Source of the DNA: CAZLXG01 sp964563585
GTDB taxonomy: Bacteria > Bacteroidota > Bacteroidia > Flavobacteriales > Flavobacteriaceae
Assembly (NCBI GenBank): GCA_964563585.1
Contig: CAZLXG010000002.1
Coordinates: forward strand, 1-64,000
Direction of reading: 5' to 3'
Length of the DNA: 64,000 nt
The translations under genes were made by a program, and so were the position numbers. Numbering within the stretch: position 1 is the first letter of the stretch; the number at the start of each line of letters is the position of its first letter. The notes below the pieces were generated by a model. It did not search any database and was not told the DNA's origin. It saw only the letters and a list, made by a program, of their open reading frames with translations. Below are positions 31,628-41,142 of the stretch, piece by piece.

Positions 31628-31957
31628 ATGGATTATAAAAAAATCAACGCTCCCGTTACAACAGTAACATACGATAGAAATCAAATTGATGAACCAACAG
31701 AGAATATCTACGAGTCAATTTCAATTATTGCTAGACGTGCTGAACAAATTAATTCGGAAATTAAAAAAGAACTAATTAATAAGTTAGAAGAATTTGCTAC
31801 TTATAATGATAGTCTTGAAGAAATTTTTGAAAATAAAGAGCAAATAGAAGTTTCTAAGTTTTACGAAAAACTTCCAAAACCTCATGCGTTAGCTGTTCAA
31901 GAATGGTTAACAGATAAAATTTATCACAGAAATACTGAGGAAGATTCTCAGGAATAA
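31628..31957 (+). CDS. rpoZ: RNA polymerase omega-type subunit
   Basis: This 109-residue protein is the divergent Bacteroidota omega: NIYESISIIARRAEQINSEI corresponds to the ML-R-A-Q core of omega (NRYELVLIAAKRARQ type). It helps RNA polymerase assemble. Its position between bamD and coaBC supports the call, as rpoZ precedes coaBC in many bacteria. Confidence 0.88.
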   Translation: MDYKKINAPVTTVTYDRNQIDEPTENIYESISIIARRAEQINSEIKKELINKLEEFATYNDSLEEIFENKEQIEVSKFYEKLPKPHALAVQEWLTDKIYHRNTEEDSQE

Positions 31958-31965
31958 TATTTAAT

Positions 31966-33177
31966 ATGTCAATATTAAGCGGCAAAAATATACTATTAGG
32001 CATAACTGCTGGTATTGCCGCTTATAAGTCAGCTTCATTAGTAAGGTTATTTATAAAATCGGGCGCAAACGTAAAAGTTGTAATGACGCCATCTTCAAAA
32101 GATTTTGTTACACCATTAACCTTATCAACTCTTTCAAAACATCCTGTTTATTCATCTTTTAAAAATGAAGAAGATGATAATGCCGTTTGGAATAATCATG
32201 TAGATTTAGGGCTTTGGGCAGATATATTCATTATTGCACCAGCAACAGCAAATACGTTATCTAAAATGGCGAATGGTACGAGCGACAATTTATTGTTAGC
32301 TACGTATTTATCGGCAAAATGCCCAGTGTATTTTGCACCAGCAATGGATTTAGACATGTACAAACACCCATCTACTTTACAATCATTTGAAAAACTAAAG
32401 ATTTTTGGAAATGTTATGATTCCTGCTACAAGTGGCGAGCTTGCTAGTGGTTTAGTAGGTGAGGGTAGAATGGCAGAACCTGAAGATATTGTTGCATTTA
32501 TTGAAAATGATATTTTAGGAAAACTTCCACTTCGCGGAAAAAAAATATTAATTACTGCTGGTCCAACTTACGAAGCTATAGACCCTGTTCGTTTTATTGG
32601 AAATCATTCCAGCGGAAAGATGGGTTTCGAAATAGCAAAAGCTTCTGCTAATCTTGGTGCAGAGGTTATTTTAATTACGGGGCCAACTCATGAAAAAGCA
32701 TCACATGCATTTATAAATATAGTTCCCGTTGTTAGTGCGCAAGAGATGTATGATGAAGTGCACAAGTATTTTAAAGATGTTGATGTTGCTATACTTTCTG
32801 CCGCTGTTGCAGATTTTAAACCAAAAAAAGTAGCTTCTCAAAAAATAAAAAAGAAAGAACCTACGTTAACTTTAGAGTTAGAGAAAACTAAAGATATTTT
32901 AGAATCTTTAGGACACATTAAAAAACAGCAATATTTGGTAGGTTTTGCTTTAGAAACCAACAATGAGCTTGAAAATGCAAAAGGAAAACTAAAAAGAAAG
33001 AATTTAAATTTAATTGTTTTAAATTCGTTAAACGATAAAGGAGCTGGTTTTAAAAGTGAAACCAATAAAGTTACTTTTATTGACGATAAAGACACCATAA
33101 CAGAATTTAAATTAAAATCTAAAGCAGATGTTGCTAAAGATTTATTGAATGAAATTATAAAACAAATTGATGCGTAA
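31966..33177 (+). CDS. coaBC: Phosphopantothenoylcysteine synthetase/decarboxylase
   Basis: CoaBC joins cysteine to phosphopantothenate (CTP-dependent) and decarboxylates the product on the way to coenzyme A. The N-terminal flavoprotein half shows LLGITAGIAAYK, WNNHVDLGLWADIFIIAPAT with the catalytic His, and YFAPAMDLDMY. The C-terminal CoaB half starts at about residue 185 with ILITAGPTYEAIDPVRFIGN, HSSGKMG and AAVADFKPK. Complete at 403 residues. Confidence 0.97.
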   Translation: MSILSGKNILLGITAGIAAYKSASLVRLFIKSGANVKVVMTPSSKDFVTPLTLSTLSKHPVYSSFKNEEDDNAVWNNHVDLGLWADIFIIAPATANTLSKMANGTSDNLLLATYLSAKCPVYFAPAMDLDMYKHPSTLQSFEKLKIFGNVMIPATSGELASGLVGEGRMAEPEDIVAFIENDILGKLPLRGKKILITAGPTYEAIDPVRFIGNHSSGKMGFEIAKASANLGAEVILITGPTHEKASHAFINIVPVVSAQEMYDEVHKYFKDVDVAILSAAVADFKPKKVASQKIKKKEPTLTLELEKTKDILESLGHIKKQQYLVGFALETNNELENAKGKLKRKNLNLIVLNSLNDKGAGFKSETNKVTFIDDKDTITEFKLKSKADVAKDLLNEIIKQIDA

Positions 33178-34057
33178 CGTTATAATTATTTTACTATTAT
33201 GTTTTGGTATTAATGGTTTTTCGCAAGAATTAAATTGTAGTATTGTAATTAATGCTCAACAAACTGGTAATGAGAATTTACCCGTTTTTACAACTTTAGA
33301 AAAACAATTAACCGAATTTGTAAACAATACCAAGTGGACGAATAAAGTTTTCTCTACCCAAGAGCGTATTAGCTGCAGTATGATTATAAATATTGCTGAG
33401 GTTAATGGAGAAGCCTTTAAAGCTACACTGCAAGTACAAACGTCTCGCCCAGTTTTTGGTTCGTCATATAGTACGCCATTGTACAATTTTAATGATAAAA
33501 ATTTTACGTTTAGGTATTTAGAGTTTCAAAACTTAACGTTTAATGAAAATCAATTCGAGTCAAATTTGGTGTCGGTATTAGCATTCCATGTTTATATGAT
33601 TTTAGCTTTGGATGCCGATTCTTTTTCAGAAAAAGGTGGCGATTCATATTACAAACAAGCTCAAACAATTGTTAATTATTCACAACAAGAAAATTATAAA
33701 GGGTGGAAAATTGAAGATGGTTTACAAAGTAGATATGCACTTATAGACAATGTGCTTTCACCTACTTTTAAAGAGTTTAGAAATGTAATGTATAGCTATC
33801 ATATGGAAGGTTTAGATGTTATGAGTGATAACCCTAAAGAGGGGAAAGCACAAATAGTAGATGCTTTACAGCAATTTTTAGCAATGAATAACAGAAGACC
33901 AAATTCATTTTTATTGCGTACTTTTTTTGATGCAAAAGCCGATGAAATTGAACAAATTTTTAGTGATGGTCCAAATGTGAATATTGCTAAAGTTAAAGAA
34001 ACACTTCAAAAAGTGGCGCCAATGCACGCTAGTAAATGGCGAAATATTAATTTCTAA
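33170..34057 (+). CDS. porD: Type IX secretion component PorD (DUF4835)
   Basis: The protein has a signal peptide (VIIILLLCFGINGFSQ) then the DUF4835 region, with NCSIVINAQQTGN and FEYQ-type FRYLEFQNLTFNENQFESN and a SFSEKGGDSYYKQAQTIVN segment. DUF4835 proteins are known as PorD, needed for T9SS in Porphyromonas. I choose ATG 33170 (295 residues), which overlaps the coaBC stop, over TTG 33167. Presence of T9SS fits the sorting-domain remnant at 16422. Confidence 0.88.
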   Translation: MRNVIIILLLCFGINGFSQELNCSIVINAQQTGNENLPVFTTLEKQLTEFVNNTKWTNKVFSTQERISCSMIINIAEVNGEAFKATLQVQTSRPVFGSSYSTPLYNFNDKNFTFRYLEFQNLTFNENQFESNLVSVLAFHVYMILALDADSFSEKGGDSYYKQAQTIVNYSQQENYKGWKIEDGLQSRYALIDNVLSPTFKEFRNVMYSYHMEGLDVMSDNPKEGKAQIVDALQQFLAMNNRRPNSFLLRTFFDAKADEIEQIFSDGPNVNIAKVKETLQKVAPMHASKWRNINF

Positions 34058-34061
34058 AATA

Positions 34062-34107
34062 AGTTAGCAGTTAGCAGTTACTGAGAACTGAGAACTGAGG
34101 ACTGAAT
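34062..34107 (+). repeat. Short tandem motif block
   Basis: Between porD and recN lie stacked near-copies: AGTTAGC, AGTTAGC, AGTTACTG, then AGAACTG, AGAACTG and AGGACTGA. These 7-base units resemble AGCAGT-type blocks scattered in flavobacterial intergenic DNA. Confidence 0.6.
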
Positions 34108-34116
34108 ACTTAAAAA

Positions 34117-35769
34117 ATGCTAACCAGTCTTACTATAAAAAATTACGCATTAATTGATACGCTTCAAGTTGAATTTAATAGCGGATTATCGATAATTACA
34201 GGAGAAACTGGCGCAGGTAAATCAATCCTTCTAGGAGGTTTATCATTAATTTTAGGAAAGCGAGCTGATTTAAGTAGTTTAAAAAATAAAGACCAAAAAT
34301 GTATTATTGAAGCCGTTTTTGATGTGTCTAGTTATAATATTAAATCACTTTTTAAAACTGAAGATTTTGATTATGAAGAGCAAACTATTATTAGAAGAGA
34401 AATATTACCATCTGGTAAATCTAGAGCATTTGTAAACGATTCGCCAGTAAACTTAAATAGTCTACAGCTTTTAGGCGAGTGTTTAGTCGATATTCATTCA
34501 CAACATCAAACATTAAAACTTACGAGTAACGATTTTCAATTTCAAATTATTGATGCATTAGCCAATAATGATGCGTTATTACAAAATTATAAATTTGAAT
34601 TAAAAGTATATAAGCATCTTAGGAAAGAGTTGCAAGAATTACTTACTTTTCAAGTAGAAGCAACAAAAGAGCATGATTATAATTTGTTTTTGTTGAATGA
34701 ATTAGTTGAAGCTAATTTAATTGATGGTGAATTAGAATCGCTTGAAGAAGAATACGAAACTTTAAATAATATTGAAGCTATTCAAGAAAAGCTTTCTGAA
34801 TCTTACAATGTGTTAAGTGATGAGCAAATGGGAGTTTTATTTACGCTTACCACTTTAAAAAATAATTTTCAAAAACTCACTGAATATTCTTCAAAATATG
34901 AGGGTTTATATAACAGAATTAATAGCAATTTAATTGATTTAGATGATGTTTTTAACGAAGTAAATATGTTGCAAAGTAATTTGGATGCAAATCCGAATAG
35001 GCTAGGAGCGGTAGATTTAAAACTGAAAACGCTTCATAATTTAATGCAGAAACATGTTGCAAGTGATATTTCAGAATTAAATAAAATTAAGAACGAATTA
35101 GAAGAAAAAGTTTCAATTACCGAAAATTTAGACGACACTATTACAAAGAAACAAACTGAAGTTTCAAATAAAGAAGAAGAACTAAATTCTATTTCAAACA
35201 AAATTCATAAAAAAAGGACTAACGTTATTCCTCAATTAAAAAAAGAATTAGAAACTATTTTAGCAAGTTTGGGTATGCCAAATGCGCAATTTAAAATGGA
35301 AACAACCTATAGTAATAGTTTTTTTGCTAATGGGAAAGATGAATTGTCATTTCTGTTTTCTGCTAATAAAGGCGGTAGTTTTAACGAACTTAAAAAAGCA
35401 GCATCAGGAGGTGAGTTATCGAGAATTATGTTAGCAATAAAATCAATATTATCAAACTATATTCAATTACCTACCATTATGTTTGACGAGATTGATTCTG
35501 GTGTTTCAGGTGAAATATCTAACAAAATGGGCGATATTATGGTGCAAATGAGCAAAACAATGCAAGTATTTTCAATTACTCATTTACCACAAATTGCAGC
35601 AAAAGGGCATTCACATTTCAAAGTTTTTAAAGAAGATGTTAATGATGTTACGCAAACCAATCTTGTAAAACTAAACCATGATGAACGCATCGTTGAAATT
35701 GCTCAAATGTTAGGTGGTTTAGATATGTCTTCATCTGCAATCGCACACGCAAAAGAGTTGCTTAATTAA
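34117..35769 (+). CDS. recN: DNA repair protein RecN
   Basis: RecN is an SMC-like ATPase for double-strand break repair. The 550 residues show Walker A at the start (IITGETGAGKSILLGGLSLI), long coiled coils in the middle (about 150-370), then the signature (KAASGGELSRIMLAIKSIL), Walker B (PTIMFDEIDSGVSGEI) and SITHLPQIAAKGHSHF. Last gene of the bamD cluster. Confidence 0.97.
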   Translation: MLTSLTIKNYALIDTLQVEFNSGLSIITGETGAGKSILLGGLSLILGKRADLSSLKNKDQKCIIEAVFDVSSYNIKSLFKTEDFDYEEQTIIRREILPSGKSRAFVNDSPVNLNSLQLLGECLVDIHSQHQTLKLTSNDFQFQIIDALANNDALLQNYKFELKVYKHLRKELQELLTFQVEATKEHDYNLFLLNELVEANLIDGELESLEEEYETLNNIEAIQEKLSESYNVLSDEQMGVLFTLTTLKNNFQKLTEYSSKYEGLYNRINSNLIDLDDVFNEVNMLQSNLDANPNRLGAVDLKLKTLHNLMQKHVASDISELNKIKNELEEKVSITENLDDTITKKQTEVSNKEEELNSISNKIHKKRTNVIPQLKKELETILASLGMPNAQFKMETTYSNSFFANGKDELSFLFSANKGGSFNELKKAASGGELSRIMLAIKSILSNYIQLPTIMFDEIDSGVSGEISNKMGDIMVQMSKTMQVFSITHLPQIAAKGHSHFKVFKEDVNDVTQTNLVKLNHDERIVEIAQMLGGLDMSSSAIAHAKELLN

Positions 35770-35876
35770 AAAGTTTTAAAGTTTACGATTAAAAGTTTAA
35801 AGTTTTATAAATTTGAAAATTCATTTTTAAATAAAAAAATAGCATCTTTACAACATACGACTAAACAAAATAAAAT

Positions 35877-36695
35877 ATGTCATACAATTTACTAAAAGGA
35901 AAAAAAGGAATCATTTTTGGAGCATTAGACTCAAATTCAATTGCTTGGAAAACAGCAGAACGTGTTCATGAAGAAGGCGGAAAATTTGTCTTAACAAATG
36001 CACCAGTAGCAATGCGAATGGGGACAATTAACGAATTAGCCGAAAAAACGGGTTCGCAAATTATTCCTGCTGATGCTACTTCTGAAGAAGATTTACAAAA
36101 TTTGGTTGAAAAATCAATGGAAATTCTTGGAGGTAAAATAGACTTTGTATTGCATTCAATAGGTATGTCAATAAACGTGCGTAAAGGCAACCATTATACA
36201 AACCAAAATTATGCTTGGACCCAAAAAGGAACCGATGTTTCAGCAATGTCTTTTCATAAAGTAATGCAAACACTTTATAAGGCTGATGCAATGAACGAGT
36301 GGGGAAGTATTGTGGCTTTAACGTATATGGCGGCGCAACGTGTGTTTCCAGATTATAACGATATGGCAGATAATAAAGCGTATTTAGAAAGTATTGCACG
36401 TAGCTTTGGTTATTTCTTTGGTCGCGATAAAAAAGTAAGAGTAAACACTATTTCGCAATCACCAACGCCAACAACAGCAGGAAGTGGAGTAAAAGGATTT
36501 GGAGGTTTTATAGCTTATGCAGATAAAATGTCGCCACTTGGCAACGCAACCGCTTTAGATTGCGCGAACTATACCGTAACTTTATTTAGCGATTTAACAA
36601 AACGCGTTACATTACAAAACCTGTTTCATGATGGAGGTTTTAGCAATATGGGTATAAGTGATGCTGTGATGGATTATTTTATAACAGAAGAATAG
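35877..36695 (+). CDS. fabI: Enoyl-[acyl-carrier-protein] reductase (NADH)
   Basis: FabI reduces enoyl-ACP in the last step of fatty acid elongation. The 272-residue SDR-fold protein has the atypical N-terminal cofactor site KKGIIFGALDSNSIAWKTAE, an FVLHSIGMSINVRKG segment, and the YX6K catalytic pair in FPDYNDMADNKAYLE. Inhibitor (triclosan-type) site residues cannot be judged. Single gene with its own terminator. Confidence 0.95.
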   Translation: MSYNLLKGKKGIIFGALDSNSIAWKTAERVHEEGGKFVLTNAPVAMRMGTINELAEKTGSQIIPADATSEEDLQNLVEKSMEILGGKIDFVLHSIGMSINVRKGNHYTNQNYAWTQKGTDVSAMSFHKVMQTLYKADAMNEWGSIVALTYMAAQRVFPDYNDMADNKAYLESIARSFGYFFGRDKKVRVNTISQSPTPTTAGSGVKGFGGFIAYADKMSPLGNATALDCANYTVTLFSDLTKRVTLQNLFHDGGFSNMGISDAVMDYFITEE

Positions 36696-36715
36696 AATAT
36701 TTATATAATGAATTT

Positions 36716-36742
36716 AGCCATCGTATTTGCGATGGCTTTTTT
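36716..36742 (+). terminator. Terminator of fabI
   Basis: GCCATCG (36717-36723) pairs with CGATGGC (36730-36736) and is followed by TTTTTTG, 21 bases after the fabI stop. Confidence 0.85.
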
Positions 36743-36779
36743 GTTTAGTTACATTTGTATAAAATTAAAACAATATTTT

Positions 36780-36929
36780 GGGCGTTACCTTTCAGGTTGC
36801 GCTTTCCACTATATCTTTTTAAACGTCATTGCGAGGAACATAGTGACGTGGCAATCTGTAAATAATTAGTTTAAAACATTATTTATTACTTGCCAATTTT
36901 AAAAAGGATGCCGCTACAATCGCTAACGC
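36780..36929 (+). repeat. Outer palindromic repeat with nested inner element, long copy C
   Basis: This 150-base element starts GGGCGTTACCTTTCAGGT and ends GCTACAATCGCTAACGC, so the tips (GCGTTA / TAACGC) are inverted. Between CTTTTT and AAAAAGGATGCC it holds GTCATTGCGAGGAACA and GTGGCAATCTG, a motif that also occurs alone at 5682-5748 and 61901-61966. It aligns end to end with copy D, which has the same length and opposite orientation. Confidence 0.75.
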
Positions 36930-36945
36930 AGTAAAAACAAGTTTA

Positions 36946-37953
36946 ATGCAATTACAATTTTCATTTATTATTCCTGTTTATAATCGTCCAAACGAAACAC
37001 AAGAGCTTTTACAAAGTTTTAAAGAGTTAAATACAAATACTACTTTCGAGGTTGTTATAGTTGAAGATGGCTCTGCAATTTCATCAAAAGATGTTGTAAA
37101 CACGTTTAGAGATAAACTTAATATTTCATATTATTTCAAAGAAAATTCTGGACCAGGAGATTCTAGAAATTATGGAATGCAGAAAGCAAAAGGAAACTAT
37201 TTTATCATTTTAGATTCCGATTGTATTTTACCAGAAAACTATTTAAATGAAGTAGAAAAAAGCTTAAATGCTAATTATGTTGATTGTTTTGGAGGTCCAG
37301 ATGCTGCGCATGAATCGTTTACAAATCTTCAAAAAGCTATAAGTTTTTCAATGACATCGTTTCTTACAACTGGTGGCATTCGAGGAAATAAAAATAGTGT
37401 CGACACCTTTCAGCCACGAAGTTTTAATATGGGACTTTCAAAAATAGCGTTTGAAGATTCAAAAGGTTTTGGTCGTATTCATCCAGGTGAAGACCCAGAT
37501 TTATCAATCAGACTTTGGAATTTAGGTTTTAAAACAAAACTAATTTCTGAAGCATACGTGTATCATAAACGTAGAATTTCTTGGAGTAAATTTTATACAC
37601 AAGTCAATAAATTTGGAATGGTACGACCAATTTTAAATAAGTGGCATCCAGAAACTAAAAAGGTCACATATTGGTTTCCAACGTTATTTTGTTTAGGGTT
37701 TATTGTGTCTTTGATGTTGCTCTTAATTAATTTTAAATGGGGAATAGTAGTATATATTTTGTATTTTGTAGTTGCATTTTTAACAGCTTTAATATCAACT
37801 AAAAATAGTATTGTTTCAGTATTAGCATTAGTTGCTATTAGTGTTCAGTTTTTTGGTTATGGTTACGGATTTTTAAAATCAACATTAGCAATTCAACTGT
37901 TTAATAAAAACCCAGAAAATCATTTTCCTCAGTTATTTTTCAAATCTAAATGA
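36946..37953 (+). CDS. Family 2 glycosyltransferase with membrane tail
   Basis: The 335-residue protein has a GT-A fold: FIIPVYNRPNETQELLQSF, VVIVEDGSAIS, then the metal-binding region FIILDSDCILPENYL and NMGLSKIAFEDSKGFGRIHP with the ED catalytic base region (GEDPDLSIRLW). Two or three hydrophobic helices follow (about 240-310). It probably adds a sugar from a nucleotide sugar to a lipid or polysaccharide at the inner membrane. It overlaps the YbbR gene in ATGA. Confidence 0.88.
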   Translation: MQLQFSFIIPVYNRPNETQELLQSFKELNTNTTFEVVIVEDGSAISSKDVVNTFRDKLNISYYFKENSGPGDSRNYGMQKAKGNYFIILDSDCILPENYLNEVEKSLNANYVDCFGGPDAAHESFTNLQKAISFSMTSFLTTGGIRGNKNSVDTFQPRSFNMGLSKIAFEDSKGFGRIHPGEDPDLSIRLWNLGFKTKLISEAYVYHKRRISWSKFYTQVNKFGMVRPILNKWHPETKKVTYWFPTLFCLGFIVSLMLLLINFKWGIVVYILYFVVAFLTALISTKNSIVSVLALVAISVQFFGYGYGFLKSTLAIQLFNKNPENHFPQLFFKSK

Positions 37954-38915
37954 TAAAAAAAATAAAATCAGACATATCAGCTTCAATAAAAAATAGAAAA
38001 ATAAATGTGTTTTTTTTGTTTCTGTTCTTGGCGTTTGTAATTTTAATTTTCACAAAACTTTCAAAAGAATATACAAATACCGTTGCATTTAATATTAATA
38101 AAATTAATGTACCTAAAGAAAATGTGATATTAAGCGATTCAAGTGCTATTTTAAATATAACACTTAAAACTCACGGGTTTAAATGGCTTATCTATTATTT
38201 TTCTAAGCCTAAAATCACTATAGATTTTATTAAAGATGTAGACAAAAAAGGGTCTACATTTATTTGGAGTAAATCCAAAGCATATCTATTAGAAAGCGAA
38301 CAATTTGGGAAACAAGTAGAATTACTTAATATTTCTCCAGATACGTTATTGTTTCATTTTGATGTGAATTTAATTAAAAAAGTACCCGTAATTATTAATG
38401 CAAATATTAAGTTCGCTCAAGGTTTTGATATGGAACAAGCGTATAAAATCACACCAGATTCTATTGAAGTTATTGGACCCAAAGTATTGGTTGACACCAT
38501 TATAAAAATTGAAACAGAAAAAATAATATTAGAAAATATTAAGTCAAATATTCTTCAGAAAGTAGGTTTGAAACTACCAGAAAATAATACAGATTTAAGT
38601 TTTTCAAATAAAGATGTAAGCCTATCTGCTACCGTTGAAAAATTTACTGAAGGCACGTTAAAAATACCAGTTGTAATAAAAAACATTCCTGATAACATAC
38701 AGTTAAAATATTTCCCGAAAGCAGTAAACATCACGTATTATACAAGTTTAAATAACTTTAAAGCAATCACTTCTAACGATTTTATGGTCGAATGTGATTA
38801 CAGTAAAATTGAAAAAAATCAATCATTTTTAATACCCAAATTAACTAAGTATTCAGAGTTAGTTAAGAATGTAAAAATTAATCAACAACATATAGAATTT
38901 ATCATAACAGAATGA
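37950..38915 (+). CDS. YbbR-like domain protein
   Basis: The 321-residue protein has one N-terminal membrane helix (VFFLFLFLAFVILIFTKL) and extracytoplasmic repeats resembling YbbR domains (KVPVIINANIKFAQGF, SIEVIGPKVLVDTI, LKIPVVIKNIPDN). In Firmicutes YbbR-like proteins regulate diadenylate cyclase; here the neighbour is coaE, not a cyclase, so the role is unknown. It is coupled to both neighbours by ATGA overlaps. Confidence 0.75.
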   Translation: MIKKIKSDISASIKNRKINVFFLFLFLAFVILIFTKLSKEYTNTVAFNINKINVPKENVILSDSSAILNITLKTHGFKWLIYYFSKPKITIDFIKDVDKKGSTFIWSKSKAYLLESEQFGKQVELLNISPDTLLFHFDVNLIKKVPVIINANIKFAQGFDMEQAYKITPDSIEVIGPKVLVDTIIKIETEKIILENIKSNILQKVGLKLPENNTDLSFSNKDVSLSATVEKFTEGTLKIPVVIKNIPDNIQLKYFPKAVNITYYTSLNNFKAITSNDFMVECDYSKIEKNQSFLIPKLTKYSELVKNVKINQQHIEFIITE

Positions 38916-39499
38916 TTATTGTTGGACTAACAGGCGGTATTGGAAGTGGTAAAACAACAGTTGCCAAACAATTTAATGCACTGGGAATTCCTGTTTATAT
39001 TGCTGATGAGGAAGCTAAAAAGTTGATGAGGAAGTCTAAAATCATCAAACGAAAACTTATTCAGCTATTTGGAGATAAAGCATATATTAAAGATGAGTTG
39101 AATAAACCATTTATTGCAAACATCATTTTTAATGATAAAAGTTATCTTGAAAAAATGAATGCCATTATTCATCCAAGAGTAGCACGGCATTTTAGTAAAT
39201 GGGTTTTAAAACAAACAGCTTCTTATGTAATTAAAGAAGTCGCTATATTGTTTGAGAACAATGGGTATAAACAATGTGATTATGTAATTACTGTTACTGC
39301 TCCAAAAGAAACGCGCATAGAACGTTTATTAAAACGTGATGATACTACCAAAGAAAAAATTAATGCTATTATGAAAAATCAGTGGAGTGATAACGATAAA
39401 ATTAAGTTGTCTGATTACGTTATTGATAACATAACGCTTAAAAACACTAAACAGCAAGTGTTGGAAATTCATAGAAGAATTCTTAATCAGCTACAATAA
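38912..39499 (+). CDS. coaE: Dephospho-CoA kinase
   Basis: CoaE phosphorylates dephospho-CoA in the last step of coenzyme A synthesis. The 195-residue protein has the P-loop IIVGLTGGIGSGKTTVAKQF, the family segment YIADEEAKKLM, IIHPRVARHF, and the LID-like RIERLLKRDDTTKEKI. It overlaps the YbbR stop in ATGA. Both ends of the CoA pathway (coaBC and coaE) are in this window. Confidence 0.96.
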   Translation: MIIVGLTGGIGSGKTTVAKQFNALGIPVYIADEEAKKLMRKSKIIKRKLIQLFGDKAYIKDELNKPFIANIIFNDKSYLEKMNAIIHPRVARHFSKWVLKQTASYVIKEVAILFENNGYKQCDYVITVTAPKETRIERLLKRDDTTKEKINAIMKNQWSDNDKIKLSDYVIDNITLKNTKQQVLEIHRRILNQLQ

Positions 39500-39520
39500 A
39501 TCTTAAATTTTAACATTTTT

Positions 39521-39572
39521 GTTAATGTAAGGTTAAATGATAAGATTGCTAAATGTTAAAATGTTAATTTTG
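39521..39572 (+). promoter_or_regulatory. Histidine kinase operon promoter with GTTAA repeats
   Basis: TAATTTTG (39565-39572) fits the -7 box and ends one base before the ATG at 39574, so the mRNA would be leaderless or nearly so. Upstream are four GTTAA motifs at 39521, 39532, 39555 and 39563; the first two are 11 bases apart, typical of OmpR/PhoB-type direct-repeat sites, and a TTAACA/TGTTAA inverted pair sits at 39510-39525. Autoregulation by the operon's response regulator is a plausible inference. Confidence 0.4.
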
Positions 39573-39573
39573 A

Positions 39574-41139
39574 ATGGTGAAAAGAAGAATATTCATCCTA
39601 TTGGTACTTTTAATGAGTTTATCACTTATAGGTATCATATTCGTACAAGCTTATTATATAAGCGATTCTGTTAAGAATGAAAGGGAACGTTTTACGTTTA
39701 ATGTAAAAAAGGCTTTAAATTATGTTTCTAATAGAATTGAAAAAAATGAGTTAGACGCTTATTTTGAAAAAGTACAGCGTTTAGATGGCGAGAAACGGGT
39801 TGATTCGGATTTTTCTCAATTACTTATTTATCAGAATAATAGTAGTACAAAAGAGACGCTTATATATAGTAGTGGGATTTTAGAAGAAAATTATAAGTTG
39901 TCTTCATCGCTCTTTGACATTGGTTTAGATAGTATTGATATTACAAGAATTATTGGAAGGTCAAAATTAGAAGTTTATAAAAATCCTGATTTTTCAGATA
40001 AAGATATTGCGCCGTCACCAGTTTTAAATATTCTTAATAGTGGACTTTTAAAGGAGGCAGAACGAAATCATTTTGATAAAAATTTTAAAGCTTTTACAAA
40101 AACAATACCTATACATAAACGAGTTTCAAGAAAAGAAATCTCAGATTTGCTTACAGAAAAACTTAAAGCAGATGATATAGATATTGATTATGAATTTGCT
40201 ATTTATAGTAACGATTTAGCAACTAAAGTGCATAGTGAAGATTTTGAGGATTATAATTCTCATAGTGTTCCTATCTTTTATGATGAAAACACCCGAAGTA
40301 GCTATAAGCTTTTAGTGAATTTTCCAGATGATAGTAAGTTTATTTTATCATCAATTATTGGCATGATTTTATTGTCTGTAATATTTACATCAATTATTAT
40401 TTTAGCATATTCTAGTGCTTTATTTCAGTTAATTAAGCAACGTAAAATCTCTCAAATAAAAACAGATTTTATTAATAATATGACACATGAGTTTAAAACA
40501 CCTATAGCTACTATAAATTTAGCTTTAGATGCCATTAAAAACCCTAAAGTAATAGATGATAAGGATAAGGTTATACGTTACCTTAATATGATAAAGGAAG
40601 AAAACAAGCGTATGCATGCGCAAGTTGAAAATGTTTTACGAATATCTAAACTAGAAAAAAATGAACTTAATATTAGTAAGGAAAGGGTTAAGTTACACGA
40701 CTTACTTGAAGATGCTATTTCGCATGTAGAACTTTTGGTTGAGGACAGACAAGGTTCTATTAAAACATTTTTTAATGCCGAGAAGTCTTCAATATTAGCA
40801 AACGAAACACACTTTACTAATGTAATAATTAACATTCTGGATAATGCCATAAAATATTCTCCAGCAGCACCAAAAATTGAAGTTTACACAGAAAATGTTG
40901 GAACTAATATTTTATTAAAAATAAAAGATTATGGTAGCGGAATGAGTAAAGCTGCTGTAAAACGTGCGTTCGAAAAATTTTATAGAGAACACACAGGAAA
41001 TATACATAACGTTAAAGGCCATGGTTTGGGTTTAGCGTATGTAAAACGAATTGTAGATGACCATGAAGGTTATATATCAGTAGAAAGTGAAAAAGAAAAA
41101 GGAAGCGTATTTACCATAAAGCTCCCGCTAATAACATAG
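39574..41139 (+). CDS. Two-component sensor histidine kinase (RprX type)
   Basis: The 521-residue kinase has an N-terminal membrane helix (about 5-28), a periplasmic sensor region (about 30-255), a second helix (about 257-282), then HisKA with the phospho-acceptor His305 in NNMTHEFKTPIATINL and a HATPase domain (N box INILDNAIKYSP, G boxes KDYGSGMS and GHGLGLAYVKRIV). It resembles Bacteroides RprX. The response regulator follows three bases later. The sensed signal is unknown. Confidence 0.93.
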   Translation: MVKRRIFILLVLLMSLSLIGIIFVQAYYISDSVKNERERFTFNVKKALNYVSNRIEKNELDAYFEKVQRLDGEKRVDSDFSQLLIYQNNSSTKETLIYSSGILEENYKLSSSLFDIGLDSIDITRIIGRSKLEVYKNPDFSDKDIAPSPVLNILNSGLLKEAERNHFDKNFKAFTKTIPIHKRVSRKEISDLLTEKLKADDIDIDYEFAIYSNDLATKVHSEDFEDYNSHSVPIFYDENTRSSYKLLVNFPDDSKFILSSIIGMILLSVIFTSIIILAYSSALFQLIKQRKISQIKTDFINNMTHEFKTPIATINLALDAIKNPKVIDDKDKVIRYLNMIKEENKRMHAQVENVLRISKLEKNELNISKERVKLHDLLEDAISHVELLVEDRQGSIKTFFNAEKSSILANETHFTNVIINILDNAIKYSPAAPKIEVYTENVGTNILLKIKDYGSGMSKAAVKRAFEKFYREHTGNIHNVKGHGLGLAYVKRIVDDHEGYISVESEKEKGSVFTIKLPLIT

Positions 41140-41142
41140 ACT

